From: Paralvinella palmiformis
Taxonomy: Eukaryota > Annelida > Polychaeta > Terebellida > Alvinellidae
Assembly (NCBI GenBank): GCA_025642065.1
Contig: JAODUP010000346.1
Location: forward strand, 328,501 to 392,500
DNA length: 64,000 nucleotides
Direction of reading: 5' to 3'
This document shows, piece by piece, positions 32,051 through 44,605 of the stretch. The notes under the pieces are model-generated. The model saw only the letters and a list, made by a program, of their open reading frames with translations, had not been told where the DNA came from and made no database searches. Every line of letters starts with the position of its first letter. Position 1 is the first letter of the stretch. The translations under genes and the position numbers were made by a program.

Positions 32051-32730
32051 GGACGTATCTAGTTGCAAAGAGAGTAGAGCAGTAGACTTGTGTGAGCATC
32101 AAGGTGACAAGTACCTTGTCGTTGTAGACTGCTGCTCTCGATACACTGAAGTGGAGAAGATGGGCAAAACCACATCGCGAGATGTTATCATTTGTCTAAG
32201 ATCGATCATCGGACTGGAAACGGTCCACAGCGATAACGGGCCATAGTTTATCTCATTGAATTTCCAACAGCTAAATTACTAATTAAGAAGAACAAGGATT
32301 TCTATCTAGCACTGCTAAGCTACAATTCAACTCCATTACAACATGGATAGAGTCCAGCTGAGTTGTTAATGGGAAGGAAACTACACTAAAACTTACCCAT
32401 GCTGTCAACTTACCAAACCCCCAGATGTGTGTAAACTCCAAGATAAAGATGATGCTCACAGAGCCAACGCGAAAGACAATTATGACAAGCGTCATAAAGC
32501 AAAACCTCTGTCTTATCTTAACCCGGGGGACAATAACTACACTCCCGACCTAATGAAGCAGGTGTTAGTGAAGTAAGGTGTGGGAACACCAAGGTTGTCG
32601 TGATCCCTAAGGGGGAAATGAGTAGGAATCGAAGATGTCTAAATTGGAACCACACTCCACCTGAATCAGAGACAACGGAGAAAAATGTATCACCTACGCT
32701 AGACAGCATTGTAACAATATAGGAACCTGA
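32040..32730 (+). pseudogene. Ty3/Gypsy-type integrase fragment, broken
   Basis: The frame from 32040 reads AVDLCEHQGDKYLVVVDCCS and VHSDNGP, the first two acidic positions of a retroviral-type integrase core (D...DNGP). A stop follows, then a degraded region with LLSYNSTPLQHG-like sequence and a C-terminal part with CKLQDKDDAHRAN and YDKRHKAKPL. The catalytic Glu segment is missing or unrecognisable. No gag, protease or RT beside it. A truncated retrotransposon remnant. Confidence 0.75.
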
Positions 32731-32872
32731 ACCAAGGCGTAGCTTACGAACACCTAGAGTACTAGATAGAGTACTCGACTTGTAGATTGTATGATATCCC
32801 GATCTGCAAGTTACAAGGTGGCGCTCAAGGCCCCTTGGATATATTAATGTATATCACCTGTAGAACTATTGA

Positions 32873-33062
32873 TTTGGGACTGAGACATTTTTTAAAGAAA
32901 AAAGCGAGATGTGGTATTATGGGACTGAGACATTTTTTAAAGATGTGGTATTATTATGGGATTGAGACATTTTTTAAAGATGTGGTATTATTATGGGACT
33001 GTGACATTTTTTAAAGATGTGGTATTATGGGAATGAGACATTTTTTAAAGATGTGGTATTAT
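32873..33062. repeat. 37-bp tandem repeat, about 5 copies
   Basis: Unit starts GGGACTGAGACATTTTTTAA and continues AGATGTGGTATTATTAT. The first copy carries an 8-9 bp insertion. It ends in the 54-bp repeat shared with 22.3 kb. Confidence 0.9.
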
Positions 33063-33106
33063 TACGTTCTACATTTATCTTACATTTATCGAAATAAAAT
33101 AGACAT
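33053..33106. repeat. Dispersed 54-bp repeat shared with 22324-22377
   Basis: TTACGTTCTACATTTATCTT then CATTTATCGAAATAAAATAG. Likely a retroelement end, next to the Gypsy remnant. Confidence 0.6.
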
Positions 33107-33191
33107 TAGTATTAGTCCTATCTTACTTTAGATGTAAGTAAGTAACACCACATTTTGTACTTTCTGAAGAGTATAGTAAGACCTGATCCAT

Positions 33192-33385
33192 GGCGGGCGC
33201 CTCTATGGTCTAGCGGTAGCGTGTTGGACCAGATATCACTACCACCCGTGTTGGAATCTTGGCGTGGGTATATCTAAAGGTTGTTTCATTATTGACTTCG
33301 TTTCATTACCTTTGGAGGTCGTTCGGCCCATTTAGCTATTTAGCCTACCATGTGCACAAAAGTGGCCGTAAAACACCAATCATCA
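33192..33385 (+). mobile_element. tRNA-derived SINE (GTTACCTTTGGAGG family)
   Basis: Box A-like TATGGTCTAGCGGTAGCG and a box B-like GTGTTGGAATCTTGG, then CATTACCTTTGGAGGTCG and CCATGTGCACAAAAGTGG. Same family as 11175 and 43225. Confidence 0.75.
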
Positions 33386-34080
33386 CCTGATCCATAGCAG
33401 CTTTATCCCGGAAGCAGGTCTATTTAGGCGAAAATTAAAATAAATGTATTTAAAATATAATATCAGTATTCATGCAGGTCGTGATGAGTGGTAATAGGCA
33501 CAAATCTAGATAGAAATAAAATAATTTTAATACTGCACAAAATGTAACAAACTTTTCTCAATGACTCGCAAAGTCCGCCAGACACCAGTTATGTTTGACT
33601 GACTTTACTATTGTTTTAAAGTCCACTCTCATTCCTGACTAAAATCAAATTACATTTCCTGTAGTATTAAAATAATTGTAATGTCAAGTTTTATTGGAAG
33701 TTACAGCCCCCATCAAACTCCCAACTCTAATTGACTGACGTCAGTGGTGATTTCCTAATACTATAAATATTTTCAGTTGTTTTTTAACGAACCCATCTCA
33801 TACAGATTATGTGGCGGGAAGTATGACCGGCTCTCGATGTAATGCCACCGGAATATTTCTCGGATAATTCAGCTATTAGATAAGTTACACCAGTGAAATG
33901 GATGTATTTAGCATATTATGTAATATAGATTTAATTTATATTAATATAAATTGATTATATTTAGTTATTTTGTATTTCTTGTATTTTCTTTTTAACTGCT
34001 CATTTGACGCCCTATATTATCGCCCGCTCCAGTGTTTCCCATAAGAATTCGGTTTTTGCTTGTGTATGTTTTTTTTTAAT
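33386..34080. other. LINE upstream sequence, no gene seen
   Basis: AT-rich. The last few hundred bases before 34122 may be the 5' UTR of the following LINE, but no boundary can be drawn. Confidence 0.4.
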
Positions 34081-34121
34081 TTTTATTTAATTTTTATTTT
34101 TAACTTATTTCTATAATTATA

Positions 34122-37116
34122 ATGAATTATACTAGAGATCAGTTGCTTACATTACGACCCTATGGTGGTAATACCATTTGTTTAGCGATGCGACCACGTA
34201 GTGGAAAACATCCAAAGCAGATTGGGTCTGATGCCAGTAATTTGATCACTGTGCCAATAACACCATATAATGGCACAGCTGTACAAAATGTAAGTATTGG
34301 TCTTATTAACTGTCAGTCGATCTGTAATAAATCTGATGAAATATCTGATGTTGTTAAGGATATGGATCTTGATGCTCTTGTCATTACAGAGACTTGGCTG
34401 ACTGGTAATGTTTCAGAACAGAAAATTGTAGGTGATGTGACTCCAGCTGGATATTCATTCCACCATGCAGCTCGGATTCACAAAAAAGTTGGTGGAGTCC
34501 GCATTCTTTGAAGTGTGAAACCCATTTGCGTTTTCAGGCTAAGTCTTTTGAAAATTACCAACTGACTTTTATATCTGGGGGGATAAGTGTTTGTGTAGCT
34601 ATTATCTACCGATTACACCCCACTAAGAAAAATGGCCTGAAAGCAGCAGATTTCTTCAAGAAATTTTCGGGATTTGTTGACTCTCTTGCTACCAACAGTG
34701 GTCATCTGTTGATCTTAGGTGATTTCAATATACATTGGGATTGCCAGAGGAATGCAGATACCAAACAACTGGCTGACATTCTTAGATCTGCCAATCTTAG
34801 GCAGCATGTCCAAGAAAGAACACACAGACATGGTCACATCTTAGATCTTGTCATCTCCCGTGATGATGACAATTTGATTATTTGTGTCTTCCATGCTGTC
34901 TGATCATTTCCTTGTTAACATTAAGGTATCTTTACAGAAACAATCTGTTTCAGCTAAAGTTATTTCATATAGAAGATATAAGTCAATTGACAAGGAGGCT
35001 TTTCTTGCTGATCTGCGAGTCTCTTCTCTGGTATTGGATCCACCGGATGATGTGGATCATCTGGTGGATCTCTATGATAATACATTGAGAGACATTGTAG
35101 ATCAACATGCACCTTTAAGGACCAAAGGAAATGCCAAGCAGACCAATGCTTCCATGGTATAATAAGAACATACAGGCTGCAAAGAGACACAGAAGGTATT
35201 GTGAGCGGCTGTGGATGAGGACCAGTTTGTGTGTTCATTTTGAAATGTTCAAGGTCAGTAAAATTCTTGTTAAAAATACCCTTGCCTCTGCTAAATCTGA
35301 ATACTATAATAGAAAGATCAAAGCATCCAAGGGAAATCAAAGGACTGTTTTCAGTGTTGTGAATAAAGTATTACATAAAAGTCAAACTGTCCTCCCAAAT
35401 AATATCAACTCAGATAAAGATATGGCCCATTGTTTTAATAACTTCTTCTGTCTAAAAATATTAAATATACATAGTGGGTTCCAGTCCAGCACCTTATCAC
35501 AGGGTAAGCCATTGGTAGAAGAGTCCTGCATACCCATGATGGATACATTTGAGCCTTTTACAGACTGATATCAGACAGTTGCTGAAAAAGTCATCTAATG
35601 CTTTCTGTGCAGTTGATCCTATGCCTACATGGCTTGTGAAAGATTGTCTGGATGTTCTGATAAACCCAATTACAAATATAGTTAATAAATCATTATCTCT
35701 GGGTGTTTTCCAAAGATCCATGGAAGCTGCCCTTGTAAAACCATTAATAAAAAACCACACTATGGACTGTAATATTCTAAACAATTACAGACCTGTTTCA
35801 AATCTTACATTTTTATCTAAAGTTATAGAAAAGGCAGTTGTTTCCACTTAAACAAATATTTAATCAATAATAACCTTAATAAATCACTACAGTCTGCCTA
35901 TAAAAGTGGTCAGAGCACTGAAACAGCCTTGGTTCGAGAGAAAAATGATATTATGATGTCAATTGATCAAGGTAAGCCAGTAATACTTGTTTTTATGGAC
36001 CTGTCTGCTACATTTGATACAGTTGACCATAATGTACTTTTCTCTAGGTTAAAAGACATGTTTGGTCTGTCAGGTAGAGTACTTGAATGGTTTAGATCCT
36101 ATCTGGAACAACACTCCCAGAGAGTATTTTATCTGACATTCAGTTTTTGTTATCTGGTGTACCACAGGGTTCAGTTCTTGGTCCTCTGGTTTTCACAATG
36201 TATACCCGTCCTCTTGGGATCATTGCGCAGCGATATGAGGTTAACTATCACTTGTATGCTGATGACACACAGCTGTATTTATCACTGGATCCTGACAATG
36301 AGTTAAATTTCTCCTCTTCCTTGAAGAATTTAGAACATTGTATTGCCAATATTCGGCTATGGATGACTCAAAATCTTATAAAACTAAATGATAATAAAAA
36401 AATATTTTATATTTGGCATCACCACATTGTGTTAAATCCCTAAAGGCACCAGCATTACAGATGGGTGCATCTTCTATTACCCCTAATGGGTCAGTAAAAA
36501 ATCTAGGGATTATTTTTGACCAGTGTATTAACATGCATGAACATGTCACATCAGTATGCCGAGCTGCCTACTACCATCTTAAGAACATCCACTCTTTAAA
36601 AGCATTCTTGACACAAGAATCACTTGTAACTGTAGTTCATGCCTTTGTTACATCTCGTATAGACTATTGTAACTCCCTGTTATATGGGGCATATCTGATT
36701 ATAACATTAATCGCCTTCAGTGAATTCAGAATATTGCAGCTGGCATTGTAACAAATACTAGAAAATATGATCATATCACCCCAATTCTTCAAAAACTACA
36801 TTGGCTACTTGTTAGACAGCGTATTCATTTTAAGATTCTGTTAATAACTTATAAATCTATTAATGATATGGCGCCAGAATACCTGTGTGAACTGGCTTCC
36901 ATTAGAAAGTCATTCCGAAAACTCAGGTCATCCAGTCAGATACTATTGCAGGTGCCAGTGTCTCGGCTCAAGTCATATGGTGATTGTGTGTTTAGTGTTG
37001 CAGCCCCCACTTTGTGGAATAAGTTGCCGGCAAATATTAGAAATGCGTCGTCTCTTGGAAATTTTAAGTCTCTTCTAAAAACACACCTATTTAAGGTCGC
37101 TTTCACAGATAAATAA
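34122..37116 (+). pseudogene. LINE ORF2: endonuclease plus reverse transcriptase, frameshifted
   Basis: APE-type endonuclease: LINCQSICNKSDEI, VITETWLTG (34385), LLILGDFNIHWD (34706), SDHFLVNIKV (~34899). Reverse transcriptase: NNYRPVSNLTFLSKVIEKAV (35780), MDLSATFDTVDHNVL (motif A, ~35996), [14 protein letters not shown] (36153), [13 protein letters not shown] (catalytic box, YADD at 36254-36265). C-terminus includes FKSLLKTHLFKVAF (37065). The frames change about eight times (34500, 34880, 35130, 35550, 35860, 36140, 36400, 36720), so it cannot be translated as is. All key residues are still visible, indicating fairly recent decay. Confidence 0.85.
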
Positions 37117-37192
37117 TTATTATCTTTTAAATCATTACAGGGTTTTTACAGACATTATTTGGGGTATTATTATATTACATATTATTTGTACA

Positions 37193-37225
37193 GCGCCCTT
37201 GAATGGCTCCTGCTAGTAAGGGCGC
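37193..37225 (+). repeat. LINE 3' end stem-loop
   Basis: GCGCCCTT (37193-37200) pairs perfectly with AAGGGCGC (37218-37225) just before the (ATT)n tail. The same place in the 62.8-kb copy is GCGCATTT / AAGGACGC. Confidence 0.8.
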
Positions 37226-37257
37226 TTTATTAAATATACATTATTATTATTATTATC

Positions 37258-37281
37258 TCTGGTGTGTTGTTTGAGTGTGTT

Positions 37282-37316
<35 letters not shown>

Positions 37317-38090
37317 GTATTACTATCGTTGTTGTTATGTTAACGCCAACATTAAGAAATATATTATCATGACTTTATTTCGGGTTTAACTACCTTTCAC
37401 GTTAACGAGTAACGTTTATTAGACATTTCCACAAACAAGATGACTTAAAACTAAAGAGGAGCTGTAAGCAGTATCTGCAATAATAATATTTGTATGCGCG
37501 AATGTATGCATTCTTTGTCTTTATATTTGTATGTACAGACATAAGTATATACGCATATACGTATGTATGTATGTATGTATATACGGGAGGGGGTGTATTA
37601 TGACGAAGGACATTTAGTTCGAATTAAATAATCATAACGTTCCGGGTATTTCAGTAATATATTTCTTGCTTCATGATGTAGAGGGAGACTTGTTGCTTTC
37701 TTATCGTCGGTAATTGAACACGTTAAATAATGACGACGTCTTATTAAATAGGTCAAGGATGTTACCAGCATCTGTGGTGTTCTAATGTTTCTTCAGCACC
37801 ACAGGAAATTGTTGCTGACTGTAAATTTTGGTATCAAGGTAATTATCTAGAGTCTAGTACACGTGTTAACTTATCATTGAACCACAGGTACGTGCTGCTT
37901 ATTGCGAGCTGTTGGTTCAAATGGCACTTTTTATATGCGCTTCCACTTCCTGTACGTGGCCTACATTATATCTCTTTCCCCGTATGAAAAACAGATTGTA
38001 TTTGTCCCACAGGCTGATAATATGCGCTATAATAAGATTGTGAAACTAGGGATTTCACGAAATACATTACTGTAACTTATAGAGGTTTAT
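37258..38090. other. Intergenic, no gene seen
   Basis: Holds a (TG)n tract (37271-37319), short GTAT repeats near 37560, and an old repeat at 37750-38010 related to 25560-25830. Confidence 0.5.
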
Positions 38091-38094
38091 CTAT

Positions 38095-38195
38095 ATAATG
38101 ATTTATGTAGGTTTATATATGTTTAGATTTATATATGTTTAGCTTTATATATGTTTAGGTTTATATTTTATAAGGTTTATATATATTTAGGTTTT
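38095..38195. repeat. ~19-bp AT-rich tandem repeat
   Basis: GTTTATATATGTTTAGATT and variants, about five copies. Confidence 0.75.
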
Positions 38196-38299
38196 AAAAT
38201 GTTACAGTTCATGTATAGATTTATTTATGCATACATTCATGAAGGTATTCCATTTTACGGATGTTTAGATGTTGACTCTCTGAGACAGATCACACACTC

Positions 38300-39320
38300 A
38301 GACAGACACACGCACGCACGCACACGTGCGCGCGTACACACATATACCTAATAACCTAATTGATTAGTTAAGCAGTGGAGCAGTATCTGATTGCTAATAA
38401 TAATAATAATAATAATATGGATGTAGAAATAAACTCTCATCTCACCCGTTTCCAATACTTCGACCAGGTACTTGCCGATGTCAGTTTGTCGACTTCAGCC
38501 CATAACAGATGACATAAAGACATGACAGCAAAACAACATTAACTATCTCTGAAACCACTTAGAGCATCTCCTTATCTGACGAATAACAGTTATATTTAAC
38601 ACTTTATTATATCACAATCATCATGATGGGGGAGTGTGTGGGGGGGGAACTCAGCATCGCACATCTCCTGCTCTGTGATTTCTGAGGCAGTGACTTAATA
38701 GTTGGCTACAGGGTGACGTACTTCCTGTCAAGGGTAACGTAATGTAGGACGTGGGGTGATATTTCTAATCAAAGTGTCCGCGCAGGAATTTAATAGCGCC
38801 ATAAATAAGTCGCAGGACAATGAACGTCAAGAGGAAACCGACGTAAAGGAGTATTATACGGGTCCAGGATTCGGAAAACGGTGATTACCGGCCAGATTTC
38901 GAGTTTCTAATGTCAGTGAGTGGAGCTTTATTTATTTATCACAGAAGGACGCAGGTGGTCCTTAGGAGACATCGTCTACTCGTATAAAGCTTGTTAAAAG
39001 ATAATCAGGGAAGAAATGTTATTGTATCCTCTCTACTTGGTGTCGGTCTGTGCTAGGATGTCCACTCGTTGAAGTACGTTTTTATTGGCTTATTATTGAT
39101 GGATGCGGATAGCGTCAGCAGTCTTCGAAATGTCAAATGTCTTTCTGTTACTTCGATGATGATAATGGTGATTAATGATAATGGTGATTGATGATGATGA
39201 TGATGATGATATAGCTGTGGAAATTGACGATGATGATATTGATGACGACAATAATAACAATAATAATAACAATACTACTAATAATAAAAAAATTATACAG
39301 TTATTATTTTGGTGATCTGA
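38300..39320. other. Intergenic, no gene seen
   Basis: (CA/CG)n near 38300-38342, (AAT)n near 38395-38416, GAT-rich and AAT-rich tracts 39160-39290. No coding signal recognised. Confidence 0.5.
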
Positions 39321-39329
39321 TTTTTAAGT

Positions 39330-39540
39330 TGGTAACCGATTACAGTACATAACTCCAGTTCGTGGGATCGAATCTCTGTTTACCAGCCTTTCAACATGAG
39401 ATGTTCCGTTCATAAATGAAAGGTGTCTGTGCCATGATCGCATTTCCAGACTGATTCGCCTCTTTACAGGACGTCTCGACGGTGAATGATTCAGTTCACT
39501 AGATTTAGTTAATACCATCAGGGAACATCCTAGGGACAAA
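39330..39540. mobile_element. Possible tRNA-derived SINE
   Basis: Box B-like GTTCGTGGGATCGAATCTC follows a weak box A. The body has no clear relatives in the window. Confidence 0.3.
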
Positions 39541-40059
39541 CTTTGTAAATAGGAGAGATCGATTTTTTCTACTGGTCTATGTGTTATCTAAGTATTAATA
39601 GGAATTAAAATAGAAATTAAACGTTTACGAAGAAGTCGAATTTTAGATAGATTGATCATCATCTAAATGGCTAGAATGTAATAGTAGAGGATAACAATAG
39701 CAGCAATGAGATCAATATGATGGATGATCTGAATTAAATCTGTCAGTCTAGTCGCTGTCTGGTGAAACTAAATGACGACGTTTTGTGGTGTTTAAATGGC
39801 AACGGTGATAGGTTCTAGGTTTGAACCCACTTTTTATAATAAAAACATTTTATTTGTTTAATTTATTTAATTAAATATTTAAATCGGTTTGTTTAAAATG
39901 CTTATAAATATTTGTGTTGTGCAGTTATTAAATAGTCACGATAAAATGGGTGTTCAAGTATGAAATCTGCCAATAGTTAATTATCATTTAATAAATGACT
40001 GACTATATATCACAATTTCTTATTTCACGTATTAAATCACACTCAATTTTTTTTTATAA

Positions 40060-40165
40060 ATCATGAATAAAATCCAGATGAAAATCAAAACCATTGTTTT
40101 TTTTAAGAGTGATTTAAATCATGATTTAAGTCAATGACTTAAATCAAAGAATTTTTTAACCTTCC
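40060..40165. mobile_element. Fragment with hAT-type terminal repeats
   Basis: AGAGTGATTTAAATCATGAT and TTAAGTCAATGACTTAAATC: repeated palindromic (G)ATTTAA(A/G)TC units as in the ends of some hAT-type MITEs. Boundaries unclear. Confidence 0.35.
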
Positions 40166-40257
40166 TCCATGTGCTGGTCTATCATAAGCTCGTGCATCGA
40201 TTCACTCAAATTAAATGACAGGTATGACGATGGTAGATATATTGTAAATTAATAAAG

Positions 40258-40390
40258 ATGGCGCCAGTTGTTAGAGTAGATCCCGAGTTCAGGGGTCCAA
40301 TCCCATCCATACCTGTGTTTGTGTGATGTTTCCGTCGGGAGCTGTATTTCGGCAATATATGACTAGTGTAAAAGGAGCCGAGACAAAACA
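40258..40390 (+). mobile_element. tRNA-derived SINE, diverged
   Basis: GGCGCCAGTTGTTAGAGTAG (box A-like) and GTTCAGGGGTCCAATCCC (box B-like), then TTTCCGTCGGGAGCTGTATT. Confidence 0.5.
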
Positions 40391-41509
40391 AAATTTATCA
40401 GTCAAACTACGGGTGGGTGTGATGTAAAACATTAATTGACTGAAGTCCAAATAAATTCTAAAGAACCTAATTTAAAAATGTTATTTGAGGGACATTTTCA
40501 TGCTGAAAAGGCTGTCATGTACTCTATACAGGAGGTCAATCTACCATTAATTATAGCAATTTGTATTTGATCTGAATATGTATGTTCAGAATGGAAGGAA
40601 ACACATCTCTGGATGTTATGATTGTGCTTTATTATGTCTAACAACGAGTAGGAATTCTGCTGTCAAAATTATGATCAAACCATACAAATACATTATTAAG
40701 ATTGCGGGAAAGTCTCGCGTGTGGAGTCACCTTCAAAATCAGGTGAATGAAAAAAAAATTATAATGAAGCGCTTGAAAAAATATTGTATACATGAGACAC
40801 ACGTCCGAGAATATAAAGCTAAAAACAGTATGATATATTTCCCTAACGAATCGTAATTTTTGACAAAAAGATGTCTGTGGTATGAAGGTTGACGAACAGG
40901 AAAATTCAGTCGTATATTTTACGTACAACTAATGTTAAATTTTGATTCGCGACATTAAAGAGATGCTGAAGTAAGTAATATAATGTGCTAATAAAAACTG
41001 AGATAGTAACTTAAAAGGTCAACACTGAATCGACCTATTATGAATGATTGCACCCAGATGAGTGCCACACCTAACGAGCGCCCCACTTGTATATAACTTG
41101 TATCTATAGAGAGCCACAGTCGCGTGAGCTATTACCGAAGCTAATCAAAAACAGTTTATTTTAACATATATCGCTAAATCATGTTCGGTGTATAATGGCG
41201 TCTTTGGAATTCTGCATATACAGCACAGTTATAGCCTCCCTTTTATCATCCACTAATAGATGTCCGTATTAATTATACCCACAAACAGTCTCACTTTAAA
41301 TGTCAGTGTTAAACACGATGGGTGTTCTCCATATAATATACATGTACTGCCATATTGAGGCCGTAATGTTTGTTATGATATCGAATATTCAGGGAAACCC
41401 TAATACGATGCTCCTATCGGATGTGACACTGGATCATGATATCACTGAAATATATAATTAAAGCTTCTTGTTTGATACCTTCTGATCCTCGGAGTAACCG
41501 TAGTCTCTG
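40391..41509. other. Intergenic, no gene seen
   Basis: Overlapping frames at 40578-40856 (+) and 40638-40928 (-) have no recognisable domain. Nothing else of note. Confidence 0.45.
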
Positions 41510-41835
41510 TGGGACAATATGTTTTTCCTAACATGAAGAGATCTTTAATATTTATAAATAGGATAACGTTGATAATAGATTTCTTTTATAGATTTCTTAA
41601 AACCAGGAATTAATTAAATAATAAAATCTCGTGATAACTGTTGATAATTGTTTGTTGTTTGTGGAAAATTTAAGGCCTTTATCACAGAGTGAAGAAAGCT
41701 TCTGTGCTTTATATATAAATCTTATTTGAACCGATCGCCATTTATAATGTTAGCATCTCGTACTAAACTCAGACAGTAGACTTTCTCGGGTACATTACTT
41801 CCAATAAATTAAAAAATTTGCTATATCCAATGATA

Positions 41836-43200
41836 CAAATACTACTACTACTACTAAACATAATAATAATAACAATAATAATAATGTTCTGCTGCTGCTG
41901 CTGATGATAATAATAACGTATGTTTTAATGAAGCACCTTCCCTAAATACAATACTACAGATCAAGAAAGGAATAACTTTAACTTCAGCCTCCTTTGGGTT
42001 TTTCTCTTCATTGTAGATGCATTTCTCTAAGAACATTCTGTGGGCGATTTGATAGCAGTCCATAGAATAATGTGTTTAGAAACTTCCAGGTTGGGTTTAA
42101 AATCTTGGTGATATCTGTGTTATAGGGATGTTTCCATGGGGAGTAATATATAATAAAATAGTGTTTTATATAGACCATTATTCGACTCGAGTTGCTATAA
42201 GGCGCATTACATTGAAAATAGAATAAAAACATCTTATAAGCTTATATAGTACAAACATATTTTATACACAACCACATTTATATATATAATATAAATAGGA
42301 TAATTTAAATAAGTAGGTATTAAGAACCTTACAAAATATTTCTTTACTTATTATAAAGGTAACATAATTAGGTAATGTATTTCACGGCATCTGAACTGAT
42401 GCTCGGAAGATATCCCTTTTTATATTGCTGTATGCCCTTTTTGGTACCGTTAAAAGTGAATGAGAATCAGATCGTAGCAGTCTTACCGGTATATAATATT
42501 TGTTCTAATCGTTTAGATACGGTAGTTCTGTTCTACTCGGTAATCTGAATGTGTAATCTTGTATATTGATATGAAATGGGCAGGAAAACAGTGCGCGTTA
42601 CCAATTGTACAACACAGTTATACACTAGCTGTAGGCAGTTTGTCAGAAACTATAAAATCTTTCATATATTTTTTGATACTAGAGGACTTACATATAGAAT
42701 TCACTTGCTTCATCATTCTTAGGGTATTTATTATCCAATATTTATTATACTTAATATTATTTAAATCGATCTAAAAATACTGATTTTATTCATACATTTT
42801 TTTTTAAATTTGGCACAATACTGAAAGAAATTGTGATTTTGACATATTTCTAAAATTAGATTTAATATTGAACCCGATGGTAGTCATAGTCAATTGTTAA
42901 CTAATATTTAGCCATTTACAGATTGAACACCCAGTGGGACAATCCAATGACCGTATAGCCCCATACTATCAAAAATGTATGTTATATGTATAGTGGGCCT
43001 TCATGAGCACATCGATTCCAATTGGAATGTGATAAATCTCAGATATTAATTTGGATAATAACCCACCCAAATTCCCAAATGAAGATGAGCATTCAACAAC
43101 CAAACAATAGACTGACAGATAAAGACACATATTGTAGTTATCATGGTGTGGCACCATAGCTATAAAAATTGGCCTTGAGGTTGGAATTGTCATTAAAGCT
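41836..43200. other. Interior of the inverted repeat, no gene seen
   Basis: (CTA)n/(AAT)n/(CTG)n tracts at 41841-41915, then AT-rich sequence. Frames of 70-75 codons are unrecognised. Confidence 0.45.
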
Positions 43201-43217
43201 TTATTAGATAAGATGAT

Positions 43218-43410
43218 GATGTTTATGATTGATGTCTTACGGCCGATTTTGCGCACGAGGTATGGTAAATAGGCCGCGCTACCTCCAAAGGTAATGGGAC
43301 GAAGTCAAAGATGAAACACCCTTCAGACATACTCACGTCCAGATTTGAACTTATGTAGTAGAGAACTATGATCAACCCGAACTACCAGTTAGATCACGGA
43401 AGCGCCATTT
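43218..43410 (-). mobile_element. tRNA-derived SINE (GTTACCTTTGGAGG family), inverted
   Basis: Contains the reverse complement of the family core (ACCTCCAAAGGTAATGGGAC) and of the cAGAAGGGTGTTTCATCTTT segment seen at 11250. The head lies near 43400. Confidence 0.7.
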
Positions 43411-43499
43411 TATTAATTAGAAACAATATATGCTGCAGTAATCATTGTGGCACCTGAGAGTGTGTAGAGTTGATATTGTGTGGGTAGTGATACTATGCA

Positions 43500-43990
43500 G
43501 ATATGAAAGGATCTGGAGAAAACATTTGCAGACACCGATCAACGTATCAGCGTCCTAAAACATGTGTAGGACCGTTGCAATCAAACTGTTTATGTCTTGA
43601 GGAAACTGACAAAGCCATGGAACACATACTGGAAAACTACCCTGATCTGAGAGTCAGCACAGTTAACAATAGGACGAAGATTGGCCCTTTCCATCCATAA
43701 ATGTCTGTGCCTGAAATAGTGAATTATGTGAGTCCCAGTGTCTGGTGGGATTCACAATCAGAGAGACTGACTGACACATTACTCACCCTTATCGATCAAC
43801 TACTCAGTGCCACTTCCTCTAATGCTGAGGTTGAGAGTGATTTCTACATTTGGACTAGTATAGTCCAAGCTTCGTAATCGCTTGGGAACGGAAAAAGCAG
43901 GAAGGCTCGTATTTATCTATAAACTACTGAACAAAAAACCAAATTGTTCTGATATTTGATCTATATCTGGTGTTATGAAGTGGCAATGAT
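43500..43990 (+). pseudogene. hAT transposase C-terminal (dimerisation) remnant
   Basis: VPEIVNYVSPSVWWDSQSER followed by LLSATSSNAEVESDFY matches the hAT C-terminal dimerisation region (normally S-S-x-x-x-E-R-x-F-S). The conserved E-R is changed to E-S and frame is lost soon after, though LRNRLGTEKAG-like residues follow. The 65-codon frame before it (43503-43700) is probably the same protein. No catalytic domain visible. Dead. Confidence 0.65.
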
Positions 43991-44414
43991 TTGAATGACT
44001 AATTTCCTATGTATATTATAGTTTATATTATGTAGGGCTTGAATGAATATATCCTCATATATGTCATGAATATGTTATTTGTGTACAACACGAATATAAG
44101 CAATCTGAATAATGTGATGAATTAAAAAAATATTATTTATATAAAGTTTGTTTTTAAATTCGCAGTTTTTATTTAATAAAATAATGAATTTTGCAACCGT
44201 ATATTTATCGATATTCAATTTAAGCCTATTGCTGTTAATCTAAATACTTATATATTCAATACTGGCTTCAATTGAAGATGAAATATAATCCTATTAACAC
44301 ACGTTCTAAAGTCATGCAGATGTGAGTATCATTGCCATAAGAAAAATATTTAATATTATGCCGTTTAATAATTTCACCAACTGGTTTAGTGTATGTACAG
44401 TAATTCTTTAGTCA

Positions 44415-44605
44415 TAAAACGGATCTTGCGATACATCAAAATTAAGATTTACATCTGTTAGTGAAACACATTGAGTTCTGTCGCTGATGAGGTATGACTT
44501 TACCCAGGTTAAGGCTTTTTCTTTGACGTTAAAGGAAACTTCTTAAGCCGTTCAGCAGTATCGGATGATCGATTATTTCAAAAAGTGCATATAAATCAAG
44601 CACAA
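44415..44605 (-). pseudogene. LINE RT scrap (family B), minus strand
   Basis: Reverse strand reads LDLYALFEIIDHPILLNGL, then VKSYLISDRTQCVSLTD, equivalent to the motif-A region (FDTIDH...WVKSYLTDRTQCV) of the LINE at 53.9 kb. Broken. Confidence 0.55.

Larger units (their letters stand above)
34080..37257 (+). mobile_element. CR1/L2-like LINE (family A), near full length
   Basis: About 3.2 kb with one ORF2-type protein spread over several frames, a 3' UTR with a stem-loop (37193-37225), and an (ATT)n tail to 37257. The coding part, about 1000 codons, matches the usual length for this LINE group. Other copies: 55015-55570 (minus) and 60865-62830 (split). Confidence 0.85.
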
